64,000 bases of DNA, from contig OX388324.1 in the NCBI GenBank assembly GCA_947579605.1, forward strand, positions 21,149,746-21,213,745, in the 5' to 3' direction. This document shows positions 33,095 to 44,749 of the stretch, piece after piece. Below the pieces are notes generated by a model, which was not told the origin of the DNA, did not search any database, and saw only the letters and a list, made by a program, of their open reading frames with translations. A program made the position numbers and the translations under genes. Positions within the stretch are counted from its first letter, which is position 1; every line of letters starts with the position of its first letter. The stretch is from Athripsodes cinereus. Lineage: Eukaryota > Arthropoda > Insecta > Trichoptera > Leptoceridae.

Positions 33095-33335
33095 CTACAA
33101 ATGGGGTAACCAGAGGACCAACTGCTTATAAAAAACATGCAAATCATTTTCCTGTCCCAACAAAAGACAAAATATTCAATATGAGTGACGTACCTCAACG
33201 CTGACCTGATTATGTCAAATGTCTTAAAATGTGATGTTTTACGAATAATTTACTTTTACAGGACGCAAAAAAACTTATAAAAAGAGTGAGAGGCCTATTC
33301 TTTACTGGAGACTTCATAGAACTTATAACATTAAA
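33095..33335 (-). repeat. Dispersed family X copy
   Basis: It contains AAATGGGGTAACCAGAGGAC, AACATGCAAATC, CAATATGAGTGACGTACCTC, ACGAATAATTTACTTTTACA, GGACGC and AAAGAGTGAGAGGCCTATTC. It is the full-length arrangement of family X in minus orientation, well diverged. Confidence 0.65.
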
Positions 33336-33477
33336 TTCAGGTTTTTGGCGTCTTGTTATATGTAACACCTTCTTCTTCAAATTAGCAGTCAAACAAGAAA
33401 AGGATGTAAATAGAAAACAAAACGGTTAGCGATTCCTGTAGGTGGTGTTACTATACTATCCTATATCCTAACACCGT

Positions 33478-33660
33478 GCTCCAAGTGGGGTAGGCAGAGA
33501 GAACGGAATGCCCGATAGATCTATCCTTATATAGTTATTTCTCATACACGCACGTCGGTTCCTCTTACTCAAAAAACAGCCGTACTTGAGAATTTGATCC
33601 ACGTGGTTCTCGGATGCCCACGCTTCCTCACATCCTTTTTTTCGGACAAGTACATATGTG
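33478..33660 (-). pseudogene. LINE C-terminal fragment (HVERM family)
   Basis: The minus strand reads NHVDQILKYGCFLSKRNRRA, then CMRN, followed in a shifted frame by the usual ending (matching AYPTWDTA at 1268). A GRPRTT-like part before it is damaged (SVRKKGCEEAWASE). It is the counterpart of 1068-1268. Confidence 0.7.
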
Positions 33661-33789
33661 GATGGCCTCAATGAATATCCAAAAGTTCCGAAATTCACGC
33701 GTTTGCTTAGCCCAAGGACAGAAAATGTTTTCATAAAATATTGTGTGAGAAATTGAGAAAACATAGACATGGCTAGATAACAAAATCAC

Positions 33790-34600
33790 AATTAGAGCGC
33801 TGTTAAAATATTGCGCTTAAAAATATACCTACATTGTGATTGCTCCACATCAAATAATGTGATTCATACCAGTCCTATTCTAAATCTATGCCTCGATATA
33901 ATAAATATTCTCGCATTAGAAGCAAGTGTATTAAATAAATATATTATACTTTGATTGTACAAAGATAGAGTGGGGATTACTTCAAGGATTAAGCTAGGTA
34001 GCTATTTTACAACATAATGGAAAAATCTTATCCCAGTTATTTTTTAATAGATATAGTGAGAAACTTTTAAGAAAAATAATAAATAATTAATCGTTATTAT
34101 TTTAGTGAACATAAAATAAGCTCAGTATTTTCGAATATACATTATATTATATTATTAAGTAGGTATATATTGGTTGTTTGCGACAAGTTTATTGGAGGCA
34201 GCTTTTATCCGATTAATTATTACTAGCTTTTAAACCCGAATTAGATCGAGGAATGATCATCATACTTAAAATATTATTATATACCTACTGGTAGCAACAG
34301 CAAGTGGCATATTATTAATTTAATTTATTTTATCATTAATTTTGAAAATGGCAAAAAAGATTTTAAAAGATTTAATGTTTTTGAATGGTTAAATTCCAAT
34401 GTCAGCATGAAATCAGCAGTTATTTGATCAAAATAATATGTAGGTTTATATTTTTTAATTAAGTACAAAATATTTATAATACATTGAATAGAACAGACAC
34501 ATGACTATACATATTTATAATATAATAAATGCATCATCCATCTGAAAGGTACCTAGCCAGAACACTGTAATTAACATACAAGTTGCCCTCTAGCTGCTTA
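33790..34600. other. Intronic, no gene recognised
   Basis: Plain AT-rich DNA without recognisable repeats or frames. Confidence 0.5.
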
Positions 34601-34609
34601 TAAAAAAAA

Positions 34610-34800
34610 GGTATTCACAAGAAAGCGCGGGCGTCCGACAATCACATGGGTTGATCACGTGGGTCACATTCTCAAAGTCAGCCAAGTGTTGAGTTAGAGA
34701 GATCGACGTGCTTGTATGAGAAGTTGTATGAATTTAGAAAAAGCCAAAAGTTATGTAAAGGGCAAGTCTATAAGGTTTCCATTCTCTCTGCCTACCTTAT
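34610..34800 (+). pseudogene. LINE C-terminal fragment (HVERM family), decayed
   Basis: The nucleotide words AAGCGCGGGCGTCCGACAAT, GATCACGTGGGTCACATTCT, CAAGTGTTGAGTTAGAGAGA and CTTGTATGAGAAGTTGTATG align with 75-180 and 1075-1265, but stops and frameshifts leave no long frame. Confidence 0.65.
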
Positions 34801-34899
34801 AAAATTATAGCTGATTTGTGATGATAACTGAATCGAAGTTATTAAATATCTAATAAATATTATCATTCATTGTATTAATAAACTTTATATTAGTGTGTC

Positions 34900-35106
34900 T
34901 CATCATCGCCCTCAATGCTCCTCTCGGGAGCACAGGGCAGAAACCAGTCTCCTCCATTCAGAGCGTCTCTGTGCCAATCGCGCCACCTCTTCCAACGACA
35001 TTCCCTGCGTTCTGCTGTCGTTGTCATAGAAACGGTGTATAGTGAAAGAGGGACGTTTGGGCCGACGGAACCCTTGCAGACGGAAGAACAGTGCTCTTTT
35101 TGTCAA
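34900..35106 (-). pseudogene. LINE C-terminal fragment (FTIHR family)
   Basis: The minus strand reads TKRALFFRLQGFRRPKRPSF, then TIHRFYDNDSRTQGMSLEEV and ARLAQRRSEWRRLVSALCSR with no internal stop. This is the best-preserved ending of the family in the window, compared with 13395-13659. The left half of block B begins within it at about 34979. Confidence 0.75.
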
Positions 35107-35625
35107 CTATCATTGGGCACTTTTAGAACAGGACCATCTACATTACATTACATTACATTACAATTAGAACTCACATAATTGTTTCATATTTCAAATTTGT
35201 GACAATTAGAAATGCATTAATTTTTTTTTAATAGTTAAATTAAATTTATAAAATATATTAAAATTTGATCATAACAATAAATAAATTTATAAAAAAAAAC
35301 TGAAAATGCGCCCTTGCGGTGGTTTGTACCATAAAACGGCGCTCAATAAATTGTCCAGATTATTATTATTATTAGTGTATCTACATTTATATGTAAAATA
35401 TGGAGATTGACTAGCTTATGCCACGTCTTTCGAATGAGTGCTTTCAACAACCTACTCAAAAGCTTCCAGAGGAGTAGAGACCTAGGTATATATGAATGAA
35501 CAAAATTTATTTATTTCAATCATATACGGCGTGAGCCTTTTACATGTTTATAAATTATGACAGATAACAACAACAACAACAACAACAGCAACAACAACAA
35601 AAAACATTCGCACACAATCACACAA
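34979..35625. repeat. Distant copy of block B plus start of repeat A
   Basis: It is almost identical to 14021-14625, including the (ACATT)n run and GCCCTTGCGGTGGTTTGTAC. Differences appear only near the right end: CCTTTTACATG here against CCTTTAACATG, and a longer CAA repeat. Similarity stops after CACAATCACACA at about 35625. This copy lies in the complete FTIHR-family context, so it looks like the older source locus. Confidence 0.85.
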
Positions 35626-36079
35626 AAATAATTATAAGTTTTCAGAAATTGGCAGATATTGTGATTAAAACGACGACGCGTCCATCCATTTTATTATTAA
35701 TCCTGGTTGACATATTTGAACCAAATGATTGATGAACCACAATGTTATAATATTGTTTTCTTTATTAGTTTAAAATAAGAGTGAAAATTTTTATATTTTT
35801 TATGAGCATTATCGTGGAATGAGTATAGTAGTAGTACCTAGGCATGTGTGTTTAGCGATGTGATTAAATTGATAAATAATTAATGTTGAAAGAATATAAA
35901 AAAATAATTGACTTTAATACATAAAATTTAACGTTATAATTGAAATTAAGATGTCTTTGAGTCATGAGGTTCATCATGAGATTCGACTTGAAATGTCATG
36001 GTAAGCCATCTGCCAGTAAGTATGGTAAGGATTCACATCTGGAGGTTACCTAGAAATCTATCATAAAATACTTATGGCT

Positions 36080-36345
36080 TACTATGCTATACTATACTAT
36101 ACCATCACGGCATATCCCACAAGTGGGGTAGCCAGCAGATCAGCTGCATGTAAGAAACATGCAAAACTGTCCTCATCGTGCCAATATAAAATCAAGACAT
36201 TCAGGATGGGTGGCAAACCTCATCGCTGAATTTAAGATGTAAAATGTCTTATTTTTTTCGAACACCTGCCTTTTACAGGGCACTCGAAAACTTACGCAGA
36301 AGAGTGGGAGACCAATTCTTTACCGGGTGCTCCACGGGATATGGC
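36080..36345 (-). repeat. Dispersed family X, near-complete copy
   Basis: It starts with a (TACTA)n run (the family tail, reversed), then CATCACGGCATATCCCACAA, GTGGGGTAGCCAGCAG, AACATGCAAAACTGTC, CATTCAGGATGGGTGGCAAA and ACCTGCCTTTTACAGGGCAC, and ends TTTACCGGGTGCTCCACGGG. It is the reverse complement of 45818-46080 at high identity. Confidence 0.8.
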
Positions 36346-36469
36346 TTGCTCTAGGAAAATATGTAAAAAAAGCAAAAATAAAAAGAAGAACGATGTGTGG
36401 TACGAGTATGAAATATCGTGAGCGTAACAGTGCTTACTTACTTACTTTTCGGGTCCAAACTTTATAGAA

Positions 36470-36700
36470 TGATCGAGAAAATATAGACGGCTAAGACGAA
36501 TGGTGCTCGAGGATCAAGTGGTAAGATCATTATTCAGATTTTACAAGATGGACACGTGTTCAACACATAGAAAGGGAGAGCATGCATGGCAGTGCATGAC
36601 AGTGACAGAAGCGAAATGTGCATGCATGGATAGGAAGAATTGGCGCTTGATCTTTTCTGTCTGCCCCACGACGAATGCGATGTGACGGTATGTAGTATGT
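36470..36700 (+). pseudogene. LINE C-terminal fragment
   Basis: The frame 36500-36685 reads MVLEDQVVRSLFRFYKMDTC, then HAWQCMTVTEAKCACMDRKN and WRLIFSVCPTTNAM. The 'A...C.DR..WR....CPT' ending is that of a LINE polyprotein tail. A trace of the same end lies at 30990-31040 (SKWRLIFFTCPSS). Heavily decayed. Confidence 0.55.
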
Positions 36701-37149
36701 CACAAACCAACACACAATAAAATATTTTTCAAAATCCAAAATGTTTCCACTACTTTCATAATTTATAGTTTAATTAAACCATTTGAATTTTTTTATTGTT
36801 CTTTTTGTGGTATTAATTACCAATTGCTATTTTAGCTACTGAAATAATCATAATAATTATTAAAAGGCATAACAAAACCCTAGTAAAGTAATAAATAATC
36901 TGATACTTTTATGTTTGGTTTTCATAGAGAAAATCTCACATATCAAGGAATCCCTATAAAAAAACTTTAAATAATATATCATATTTACTATGCGAAACCG
37001 TAATAAATACATTTATATTTTATTATTAAAACGTTCTGTCAGTGCAATACTGTTAAAATTGAAAATTTGCACAACTTTAGTTCAATTAATCAAACTGAGA
37101 ATTATAAATATGATTTCAACAATTGAGTATTTAGTAAAACAGCTGTTTG

Positions 37150-37290
37150 TCATGAATCATCATCATCATCATTTCGACTTTCAACGTTTCTCTCGGGAGT
37201 ACAGGGCAGAAATCAGCCTCCTCCATTCAGAGCGTATCTCCCCCAATTGAGTCACTTCTTCCCGCGACATTTCTAGCGTTCTGAGGTCAA
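37150..37290 (-). pseudogene. LINE C-terminal trace (FTIHR family)
   Basis: TCATCATCATCATTTCGACT, then CAGGGCAGAAATCAGCCTCC and TCCATTCAGAGCGTATCTCC align with 34905-35000 and 13375-13460. No frame is kept. Similar weaker traces are at 39205-39300 and 53140-53195. Confidence 0.6.
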
Positions 37291-37421
37291 TATCGTTAAA
37301 ACGATCAGCACGCAGTTGAAGAAGCTAAAACTTATTCTTACGTGTGCGTGATATTTTAATAATTGAAAAATTAAAATTTTTAATGCTATATTTTTTTCAG
37401 GTAAAGATTTGTTGATGATTC

Positions 37422-37935
37422 ATGACAAACAAAATGAAACCACTCTTCTGCAATGACAGCATAAATTTGAAGCTCCGCCAAAGAATGATTAAGTGCTATG
37501 TATGGTCTGTTTTATTGTATGGATGTGAAACATGTACCTTAAAAGTCAATACAATGAACAGACTGGAAGCATTTGAAATGTGGCTCCATCGCCGTATGCT
37601 CAGAATTCCCTGGACCGACATGGTTACCAATACCGAAGTCCTGAGGCGAGCTAGAGTTGACAGGGAGCTGTTATCAATCATCAAGGTTCGGAAGGTTTCA
37701 CATCTGGGTCATGTTCTGCGTGGAGAAAAATACCACCTTCTCCAACTGATATTGAAGGGGAAAATTGAGGGACGCCGAGGTCCCGGTAGGAGACAGATGT
37801 CCTGGCTGTGAAACATAAGGGAGTGGACCGGCATCCGAAGTGTGGAAGAGCTGTTCCGAGCAGCGCAGGACAGGGACAAGTTCGCCGAGGTGATCGCCAA
37901 CGTTGGGGGGACCCGACAAGGCACTTGAAGAAGAA
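37422..37935 (+). pseudogene. LINE endonuclease-reverse transcriptase C-terminus
   Basis: The frame from about 37450 reads LKLRQRMIKCYVWSVLLYGC, ETCTLKVNTMNRLEAFEMWL, HRRMLRIPWTDMVTNTEVLR and VRKVSHLGHVLRGEKY, then KGKIEGRRGPGRRQMSWL. A stop at 37809 interrupts it, but homology goes on through the RSVEELFRAAQDRDKFAEVI segment to GGTRQGT. This is the region from the RT thumb to the C-terminus of a common insect LINE (RTE/Jockey-type; clade not resolved). The end ..GAAGAAGAAG is its usual 3' terminus. Confidence 0.82.
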
Positions 37936-37999
37936 GAAAGATTTGTTCTTTTTCGGAAACTTCACTCAAAAAAGCAACCTATATGTAATTATTTAAAAA

Positions 38000-39200
38000 A
38001 ATAAAATTAAAAAATCTTTATGTATTAGTAATTAATATTTTATGTAGGTACTCAATCAGTTAAAATATAATACATCAAAATAATAAATTAACGCCATAAT
38101 TTAAATAAGGTTGAAATATGTTTTGATAAAAAAAAATCTACTTTTCATAATTGGATGATGGTAAATCATAATCTTAAAGAAGGTTATTTTGAGGTTGTAC
38201 AATATGGAATTGACACGGAGAAACAAAAATGTAAAACATTTTGTTTTCGAGACTTTTTTGTAATACATATGATATTGGATATTATTATTTTGTTCAGAAA
38301 TCTCAAATAAATAATTTTTATAACAACACTTTCTCGTTTTTAGAGCAACGACCTTTTATAAATGATCTACCCTTTGAGAGAAGTTTTTTGGCTGATTTTA
38401 TTTTCTCCTCTGTAAAATGTAAAAATGCCATCTATTGAAACGACGCAGTCATACAAAATTGATTCCAATTACGTATGTGCTGTGATTGGATTGTAACTAT
38501 GTGTACTATTGAAGTTTCACAATCCCGACAGTAGAATATTCAATAATATTATTTTCAATTGGATAAATTTGAAACAACTGCTATTGATTAAACATCGCGA
38601 GAGAGACGTCTTTCGACTTTTTGACGTCGGAGGTCTTGTTTGGTTTATAGTAGAACGAAAGACAATTTTCAGTTTTTTGCGGAACAGAGCTTTCTGTTCC
38701 GAAAAGTGTAATTTATTTGAATTTGTATAATATGTTCTTTAGTTGTGTCTGACTTTTATTGATTTTAAGTGCTTGAAACTTATAATTTAAACTAAATTTT
38801 GTTAAAAATGTTAGATTACTTCCGAGTTTGCGGCCAATCGGATCAGGGGCCTGTGGCATTTTGCCAGCCCTGCCATCCTTTAGTTACGCCACTGGTTGTA
38901 AGTCAACATTCGATTTTGTCGTTTTTAAGAAATCGAGGTACAGTATTGGATTGATTTGGGCGCATCTTATTTTTATAATCAAATTGTTAGAATCACAGAA
39001 GGGAGATAATTTTAAATCTAATATTCAAGTCACACGCTTTATAAACATACATTTATAATAATAATATGATTACCCTCTGTAGAAAATAGACGATATTAAG
39101 TATATCATATTAGAATCATACGAGTTCTGCAGGAGATTTCAACAAAATAAAATTTTGTTTCATTTGCGAATGTATAAATTCAATCGCCACAGGATAAAAA
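38000..39200. other. Intronic, no gene recognised
   Basis: Open frames 38241-38438, 38509-38730 and 38828-39058 have no domain I recognise. GCGAGAGAGACGTCTTTCG near 38597 matches the hairpin family at 63840, and CGGAACAG..CTGTTCCG (38680-38702) is a small hairpin. A short GC-richer block (38820-38900) is unidentified. Confidence 0.45.
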
Positions 39201-39528
39201 ACTAGTCTCTTCCGTTCAGAGCGTCTTTGCGTTTTCTAAATTGTCTCTTCCAATCGACATTCCTGGTGGGACGCATTATGAAAGTTTATCGCGAACTCTT
39301 TCTGTTCATAGTGTTTGTTGTCGGAATAGTCTGCCTTTAAGAATAAGGATGCTCCCCACTCTACACGCTTTCAAGTGGGTGATCAAGGATCACTTTAGCA
39401 ATCAAAATTTGGCATAATGCTTCCTAGTCCTTTTTCTATCTATTATTCTCCCTCGTACTTCCTCTCCTCCTTCATCAAAGTTTTTTTGTGACGTTTTATG
39501 AAATCTGCTTACATATAAATATAACGCG

Positions 39529-39837
39529 TTACAATCCATTGGATTGGTCTGCAACGAGTTTGGATTTTCTTCTCCATTCCTCCCTATTTTCAGCCAGTCT
39601 CTTCAATTCTACGTAGATACCACAGTTCATGTCCTTCTTCACTTGGTCGGCCTCTACCATTTCTGCCTTCGGTCCTACCCTCCGCGATGGTGATAAGCAG
39701 TCCTGGGTGCCTGATGTTGTGGCCGATCCAGTGTTAGCTCGTTGTTGGCCAATTATTTTAAGAAGTTGCCTTTTTTCGTCTACTCTAGTTAACACCTCTT
39801 GCCTTTTTACGTGTTCCGACCAATTGATCTTCAGCAT
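39529..39837 (-). pseudogene. LINE C-terminal fragment (VELKRLAENREEW family)
   Basis: The minus strand reads QVKKDMNCGIYVELKRLAEN, REEWRRKSKLVADQSNGL and a stop. The upstream part (ERRQ..LLKIIGQQRA and ..GHV-type region) is frameshifted, so the first 60 residues are partly out of frame. An ending of this form is typical of a LINE polyprotein tail. It ends at a clear 3' end near 39530. Confidence 0.7.
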
Positions 39838-39963
39838 GCGTCTGTAGCACCAGAAATCTGGTTAGTTGGAAGAAATCGCAACTCCACGATAAAGTCGCCT
39901 TCTATGTATTAATTGAACTTAAAATATATAGCGTTTTTTTGTAAAAATCAATTTTCAGTCAAG

Positions 39964-39966
<3 letters not shown>

Positions 39967-40052
<86 letters not shown>

Positions 40053-40215
40053 GATATATCTGGGTTTTGTTATAAACCCAAATACAACCTTATACACCTT
40101 TCACACTAAGCTAAAAGCTTGTGCCGTGAAAGGGGAGTTTGCCGGCACCTGGGATCGAACCACGGACCCCTTGTTCTGGAGGCCGAGACTCTACCCCCAG
40201 GCTACCGACGAACTC
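39967..40215 (-). mobile_element. tRNA-derived SINE (family 2) with an 80-bp poly(A) tail
   Basis: The minus strand starts TTCGTCGGTAGCCTGGGGGT, with AGAGTCTCGGCCTCCAG and the B box GGTTCGATCCC (40151-40161). The body follows (AAACTCCCCTTTCAC, AAGCTTTTAGCTTAGTGTG, GGTTTATAACAAAACCC) and then an A-run of about 80 (plus-strand T-run 39967-40046). It is the best-kept copy in the window. A long pure tail means very recent insertion. The plus-strand frame 39913-40245 is just translated poly(T). Confidence 0.88.
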
Positions 40216-40299
40216 GAATCGACGAACGAATTAATAAAGTATTAAGTCTTCTGGATACATTACTTACGGGAGATACCATGACTGCATATATAAATATGT

Positions 40300-40850
40300 A
40301 AATCAAATGCACCGGTTGTAAAAGCTAGTATTGCCTTGTTGTAATAATATGGTTATCATTTCTTGTGCCAAACACTCCTTCGAAATATTCAAGAACCTTA
40401 CATACCTAGTATTATTATATTAACATCCCTCTGAAATGTTTTCACGTTTCAATATTTCTGCCATTAGTGCATTCCCTCTTTCCATTCGTATTATAATACA
40501 GTACAGCCCTCGTGTCCCATCTGCTGCAAATTGGTTTTAGTTTTGAAATCGTTATGGTTTAATGAAATTCAAATAATGATAATAAGCTCTATAGATTATA
40601 TATTTACTATTAAAATATGATACTATGATTAGACCATCAGAAACTTTGTTAATTTTGAATTAAAAGTAAACTATACGGACCTCAATGGTGTAATTTCCTC
40701 TCTTACAACTTTGTATTTTACAAGTATTGGATTCGATTGTTTCAATCTCTGGTATTCTCATTCCTATAAAAAATCTATATACCATTACATATTATTCCAC
40801 AATTTGAGAGCCCAATGGGCTAATTTCAGTTAATAATAATGGAAATTTTT
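40300..40850. other. Intronic, no gene recognised
   Basis: AT-rich DNA without recognisable features. Confidence 0.45.
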
Positions 40851-41095
40851 CTTTCTGCGACAATAAAAATTTAAATATTCAGGATGGTTGCCAAACATCA
40901 TCGCTGGATGGGGAATGTTAAAAGTCTCATTGCTAATGAAAAATATAAAACGTTCAAGATTGGTGGCATGTATCACTGCTGAATCGTAAATGTTAATTGT
41001 CGGATAGTGATATTTTACAAAAAAAACTGTCTTTTGCAGGACAATCGAAAGTTTAAATCTATTCTTTACCGAAGACGACACGAAACAAGAATATA
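40850..41095 (-). repeat. Dispersed family X, with an internal duplication
   Basis: It contains ATTCAGGATGGTTGCCAAAC, ATCATCGCTGGATGGGGAAT, then a second similar block (TTCAAGATTGGTGGCATGTA, TCACTGCTGAATCG), then TTTGCAGGACAATCGAAAG and TCTATTCTTTACCGAAGACG. The repeated middle block makes this copy odd. Confidence 0.6.
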
Positions 41096-41099
41096 GGAA

Positions 41100-42225
41100 A
41101 ATAGTTAACAAAGTCAACTTTTATATATGAGAATAACTTCGATTGAGTCTGCAACATTGACTTGACGGAAGTTCATGTTAAGTTTGCCAAAAGTAATACA
41201 TAGATGCTCGTAAAAATACTGTTTTACGAGACATTATTAATGGCGATTTGGATTTCAGGAGCTTTCGTTCTCATCATTAGGCTAATGTAAATCTTACTTT
41301 GTATCTGTGATTTATTTTAAATTAGTTTATTACCAATTTATTTAAGTACATTGGTTATATAAGAACTTCGGTAATTGCTTTTTAGAATCCTTTTGAGGCC
41401 TTTCGCAAAAAAACAAACGATTAAGAACGTGTGTTTAACAATAAAACTTGGTGAGTCAGTGATAATAATATGATAAGATGAATCACAAAGCCTTTTCAAG
41501 GCAGCATTTTAATTTGTGACGATCATTTCCTTTTCAAATTAATATACCTAAAAATAATAAACGGTCTTACAATTATTATCATTTTTGTTATTCTTCGCCT
41601 ATCCACTAATGAATTCTGAAGAGTCATGACTTTTTGTGACATGAAAAAAATACTCTGAGTAAAATGTTTTTCGTGAAATTCATTAATTGTTTAAAATAAT
41701 ATCTTTATTAAAAAATCAGGTTTTTCTTATCAAAACATCAAACTCATCCACAAAGTTAACAAAAAATGAAAAAAAAAATGGGTCATCCACTATTTTTCTA
41801 AACACATTGTTAATTTTGCAAAAAGGCGTCAAATTAAAATAAACGTTACTCAAAAGCTTTTTACTCAAAATTTCCGATTCCTTTTCATTACTACGGATGA
41901 ATCTGAAGGGTAAATTAGTTGGATATTTAATTTGAATATAATTTACACTTACTAGTATTGAAACTCGCAGTCTCACAGAAAAAAGTTAAAAGTGGCAAAT
42001 CAGTTTGATTTACATCTTCTCTCGTCATTTCCAATTGTTGTAAATTGATTTTCGATATCGTAGAAACGGTGCATTGAGAAAGAGTCATCGAATTTTTTGT
42101 GGATAACATTTAACTTATAATCTGGAGACAAAATTTTTAGGGCTAACTTAATACAAATTTGATTTTTGTTCTAAGGTCTTCTACAATATTTGAAGTTGTA
42201 AATAAATTTTGTTTTGGTTTCTACT
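41100..42225. other. Intronic, no gene recognised
   Basis: AT-rich. The frames 41716-41976 and 41927-42109 (minus) have no recognised domain and no splice-supported link to dpr. Confidence 0.45.
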
Positions 42226-42233
42226 CGTTGCCA

Positions 42234-42234
<1 letters not shown>

Positions 42235-42264
<30 letters not shown>

Positions 42265-42385
42265 AAATATTTCTTTATTCAATCAATATCATACAAACGT
42301 TGAAACAATATATCACCAATTATCCTCAATTAAGTTGCAGCAGCCTCACTAGGTTGCCCTGTATCGAGGCGTGCTGCGTAAAAAA
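42235..42385 (-). repeat. LINE 3' tail with (AAT)n
   Basis: It starts with AATAATAATAATAAATAATA, then ATTTCTTTATTCAATCAATA, TTAAGTTGCAGCAGCCTCAC, TAGGTTGCCCTGTATCGAGG and CGTGCTGCG. Read on minus, a unique GC-richer block ends in TGAATAAAGAAATATTT repeats, the layout of a LINE tail. No coding part found. Confidence 0.5.
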
Positions 42386-43209
42386 TATATAAAAAAAAAC
42401 ATACATTCACCAAGGATCAATACATCTACAAAAAAATAAAAATGTATAAAAATAATCACATCAGCAAATCAATAAATCGACAACAAATGTACAAATGAGT
42501 AAATGAATAAATGATCAGTCTATTTTTATTAAATTTTAATAACTCAATCTACCACTTTGACAGTTTTTGTCCACTGTCTTATTTCTAAAATTGGTGAAAA
42601 GTGGGTAATGGGATACCAAAAAAAAGAGGTGAGTGTAAATTATAAAAGGGTACAACATTTGGAAGTGGATTTTTTTTCTGAGAAAAAAATACAAAGAAAA
42701 ATATGTATATAAGTGAACAGTTCAAAATATTTTTTGCGTAGATTTTCTAGAGAAAGAATAATTATTCAACTTGTATTACGATTATACATAGTTAGTTGTG
42801 TAACAGAGTGTTGAATGAATCGCCATATTGTTGAAAGTTTTCACAGTCACTATGGTTTGCTTCAACCGGATCTCTCCACCAGCCATCCGTTGTTGTAAGT
42901 ATAAGTAAGTATAAAATACCAGTAGGTAATGAAAAAGAGACTTACAATCCACGGTATGTTCTACATAGATAATGTGAAAGTAGCTTTCGTTAATAATAAG
43001 TTCTGTTCTGGTTGAAGTGGTGGTGGTTGTAGCAACGGCGGTTGTTAGAACAAGTGAGAATCAGGATTGAATTAATTTAATTTTAAAAGAAAAATACTTG
43101 GTTATACCTAATACTAATAATAATATAAAATTTCAACTGAAAATCTTCCGTTTCAATTAAAATTGAAATCTTGATAGACAAATACTGTAAGTCTTTTTGA
43201 CTTCTTATG

Positions 43210-43352
43210 AAATTTCTGAAATACAATTAGTTTCTCACTCTTTTCTGTAAGGTTTCGAGTATTCTGTAAAAGACAGCCATTGGTACAATGTTTCATGTAA
43301 GCCTTAAGCCGTAAGATCTGAAATACCTTACATTGTAAGGCATTTCAGATCA
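43210..43352 (+). repeat. Family X fragment and adjacent hairpin
   Basis: TTTCTCACTCTTTTCTGTAA, GGTTTCGAGTATTCTG and AAAAGACAGCC match family X. Directly after lies a hairpin, GATCTGAAATACCTTA against TAAGGCATTTCAGATC (43315-43350). 43560-43610 (ATTTAGAATGGGTGTCGCAC, TTCATCACTG) is another X trace. Confidence 0.55.
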
Positions 43353-43649
43353 ACTCGGCGATGAAAAGAAAATTTGGATTTTTTATAGTTGCAGTTTGAT
43401 TAGGATAATCTTCATATGGATTATTCCATGAAATTGTTTATGGAAGTTTTTATTTTTTATAGATATTCAACCCATTGTTACAGTCATCAAATCTCTATCA
43501 AAATAAGGTAACCAGTTTGGGTCGTAACTATAGTAGCATTCTTTATTGTTAAGACAAAATATTTAGAATGGGTGTCGCACTTCATCACTGTTTAAATCAA
43601 GATGGATAATGCCTTTTATAATATAATTATTTTAGATTATCCTCATATT

Positions 43650-43812
43650 TTTTTTAAAAAGAAGATGTTGGTATGGTTAGTATATAAATACAACTTTAGT
43701 TAATAGTAACCTAAAAGCTTGTGCCCTGAATGGAGAGTTTGCCGGAACCTGGGATAGAACCGTGCGCCTCTTGTGCATGAGGCCTAGACTCGACCTCCAG
43801 GATACCGATTAA
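43650..43812 (-). mobile_element. tRNA-derived SINE (family 2), old copy
   Basis: The plus strand has AGCTTGTGCCCTGAATGGAG, AGTTTGCCGGAACCTGGGAT and AGAACCGTGCGCC, then GAGGCCTAGACTCGACCTCC and AGGATACCGAT. It aligns with 40060-40215 reversed. The tail (T-rich 43650-43665) and B box are mutated. Confidence 0.7.
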
Positions 43813-44069
43813 AAATTTAAAGGGCCTTTGAAAATATATGGAAAACAGTAAAATATTTACATTTTTCCGGGCAATTTAAGATATTGCAAGAATCTTATAT
43901 TTCATTTGTAATAATAGTGTGAAAATAACTATTTATTTTACTTCAAGCACGATCATTGCAATAAAAATAATAATCATTGTAAATGAATTATGCATACAGT
44001 ATTATATAATTGTATTGTTTAAGGGTTTTTCGTTTGGTTGCACAAAACGAAGGCAAAAATATTTTATAT

Positions 44070-44650
44070 TTATTTATTTATTTATTCTTCTTGCACATCA
44101 TCATTACATAACAGTGTTAACAAAATAATATAAAATGTTACAAACTAGGACGATGTGCAGTGGCGAGATTATCACTATAAAGTGATTTCTTCCATCTAAC
44201 CACGACATATTGACATAAACCTAGTGAAAATAAATTTACTTACAAAAAATATATATAAAACAACAAAAAAACAAAATTTAGAATAATATTTGACACACAC
44301 CCAACATGTGGTAGGGATAATGGATCAAAGGAGGGGGGGGGGCTAGGGAACGGATACTGAGTTAGAAGAAGGTATTTTTTCTTTAACACAAGATTTAAAA
44401 ACATTGAGCGATTGTGAAACTCTATGCAAAGAAGGAAGATTGTTCCAACAACGAGCACCATAAACTGAGAATGATTTCGAGAAATAATTGGTACTGTGTG
44501 TAGGAATTGCCAGAAGACGCTCGTTATTGGATCGCAATGGTAGGCCATGGCTCTCTAAATACTCGAAATTTTCTTTTAAATAGTAGGGAGAAGACGTGGA
44601 GTAGAGTAGGTATTTTGTAAACAAGTGATAGAATATGAAGTTCACGTCTT
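44070..44650 (-). pseudogene. LINE 3' end with RT C-terminus
   Basis: The minus frame 44343-44645 reads MNFIFYHLFTKYLLYSTSSP, then HGLPLRSNNERLLAIPTHST, NYFSKSFSVYGARCWNNLPS and LHRVSQSLNVFKSCVKEKI. 'R..., ...F...G...WNNLP..ir...s...FK' is the conserved LINE C-terminal block. The 3' part has a C-run (GGAGGGGGGG on plus at 44332) and ends in an AAATA repeat at 44072-44092, with GATGATGTGCAAGAAGAATA before it; the same ending is at 13741-13790 and 15690-15735. Confidence 0.75.
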
Positions 44651-44749
44651 TGATGCACAGTTAGCCACTTTAGATTGACTCGATACTGGGAGATATGATC
44701 AGACCTCTTGAGATTGAAATACGTGTTTTTTTGAAAATAACCAACTTGT

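Noticed and set aside
39913..40245. 110-residue open frame with a long phenylalanine run
   Set aside because: It is the translated poly(T) of a minus-strand SINE tail plus SINE body.
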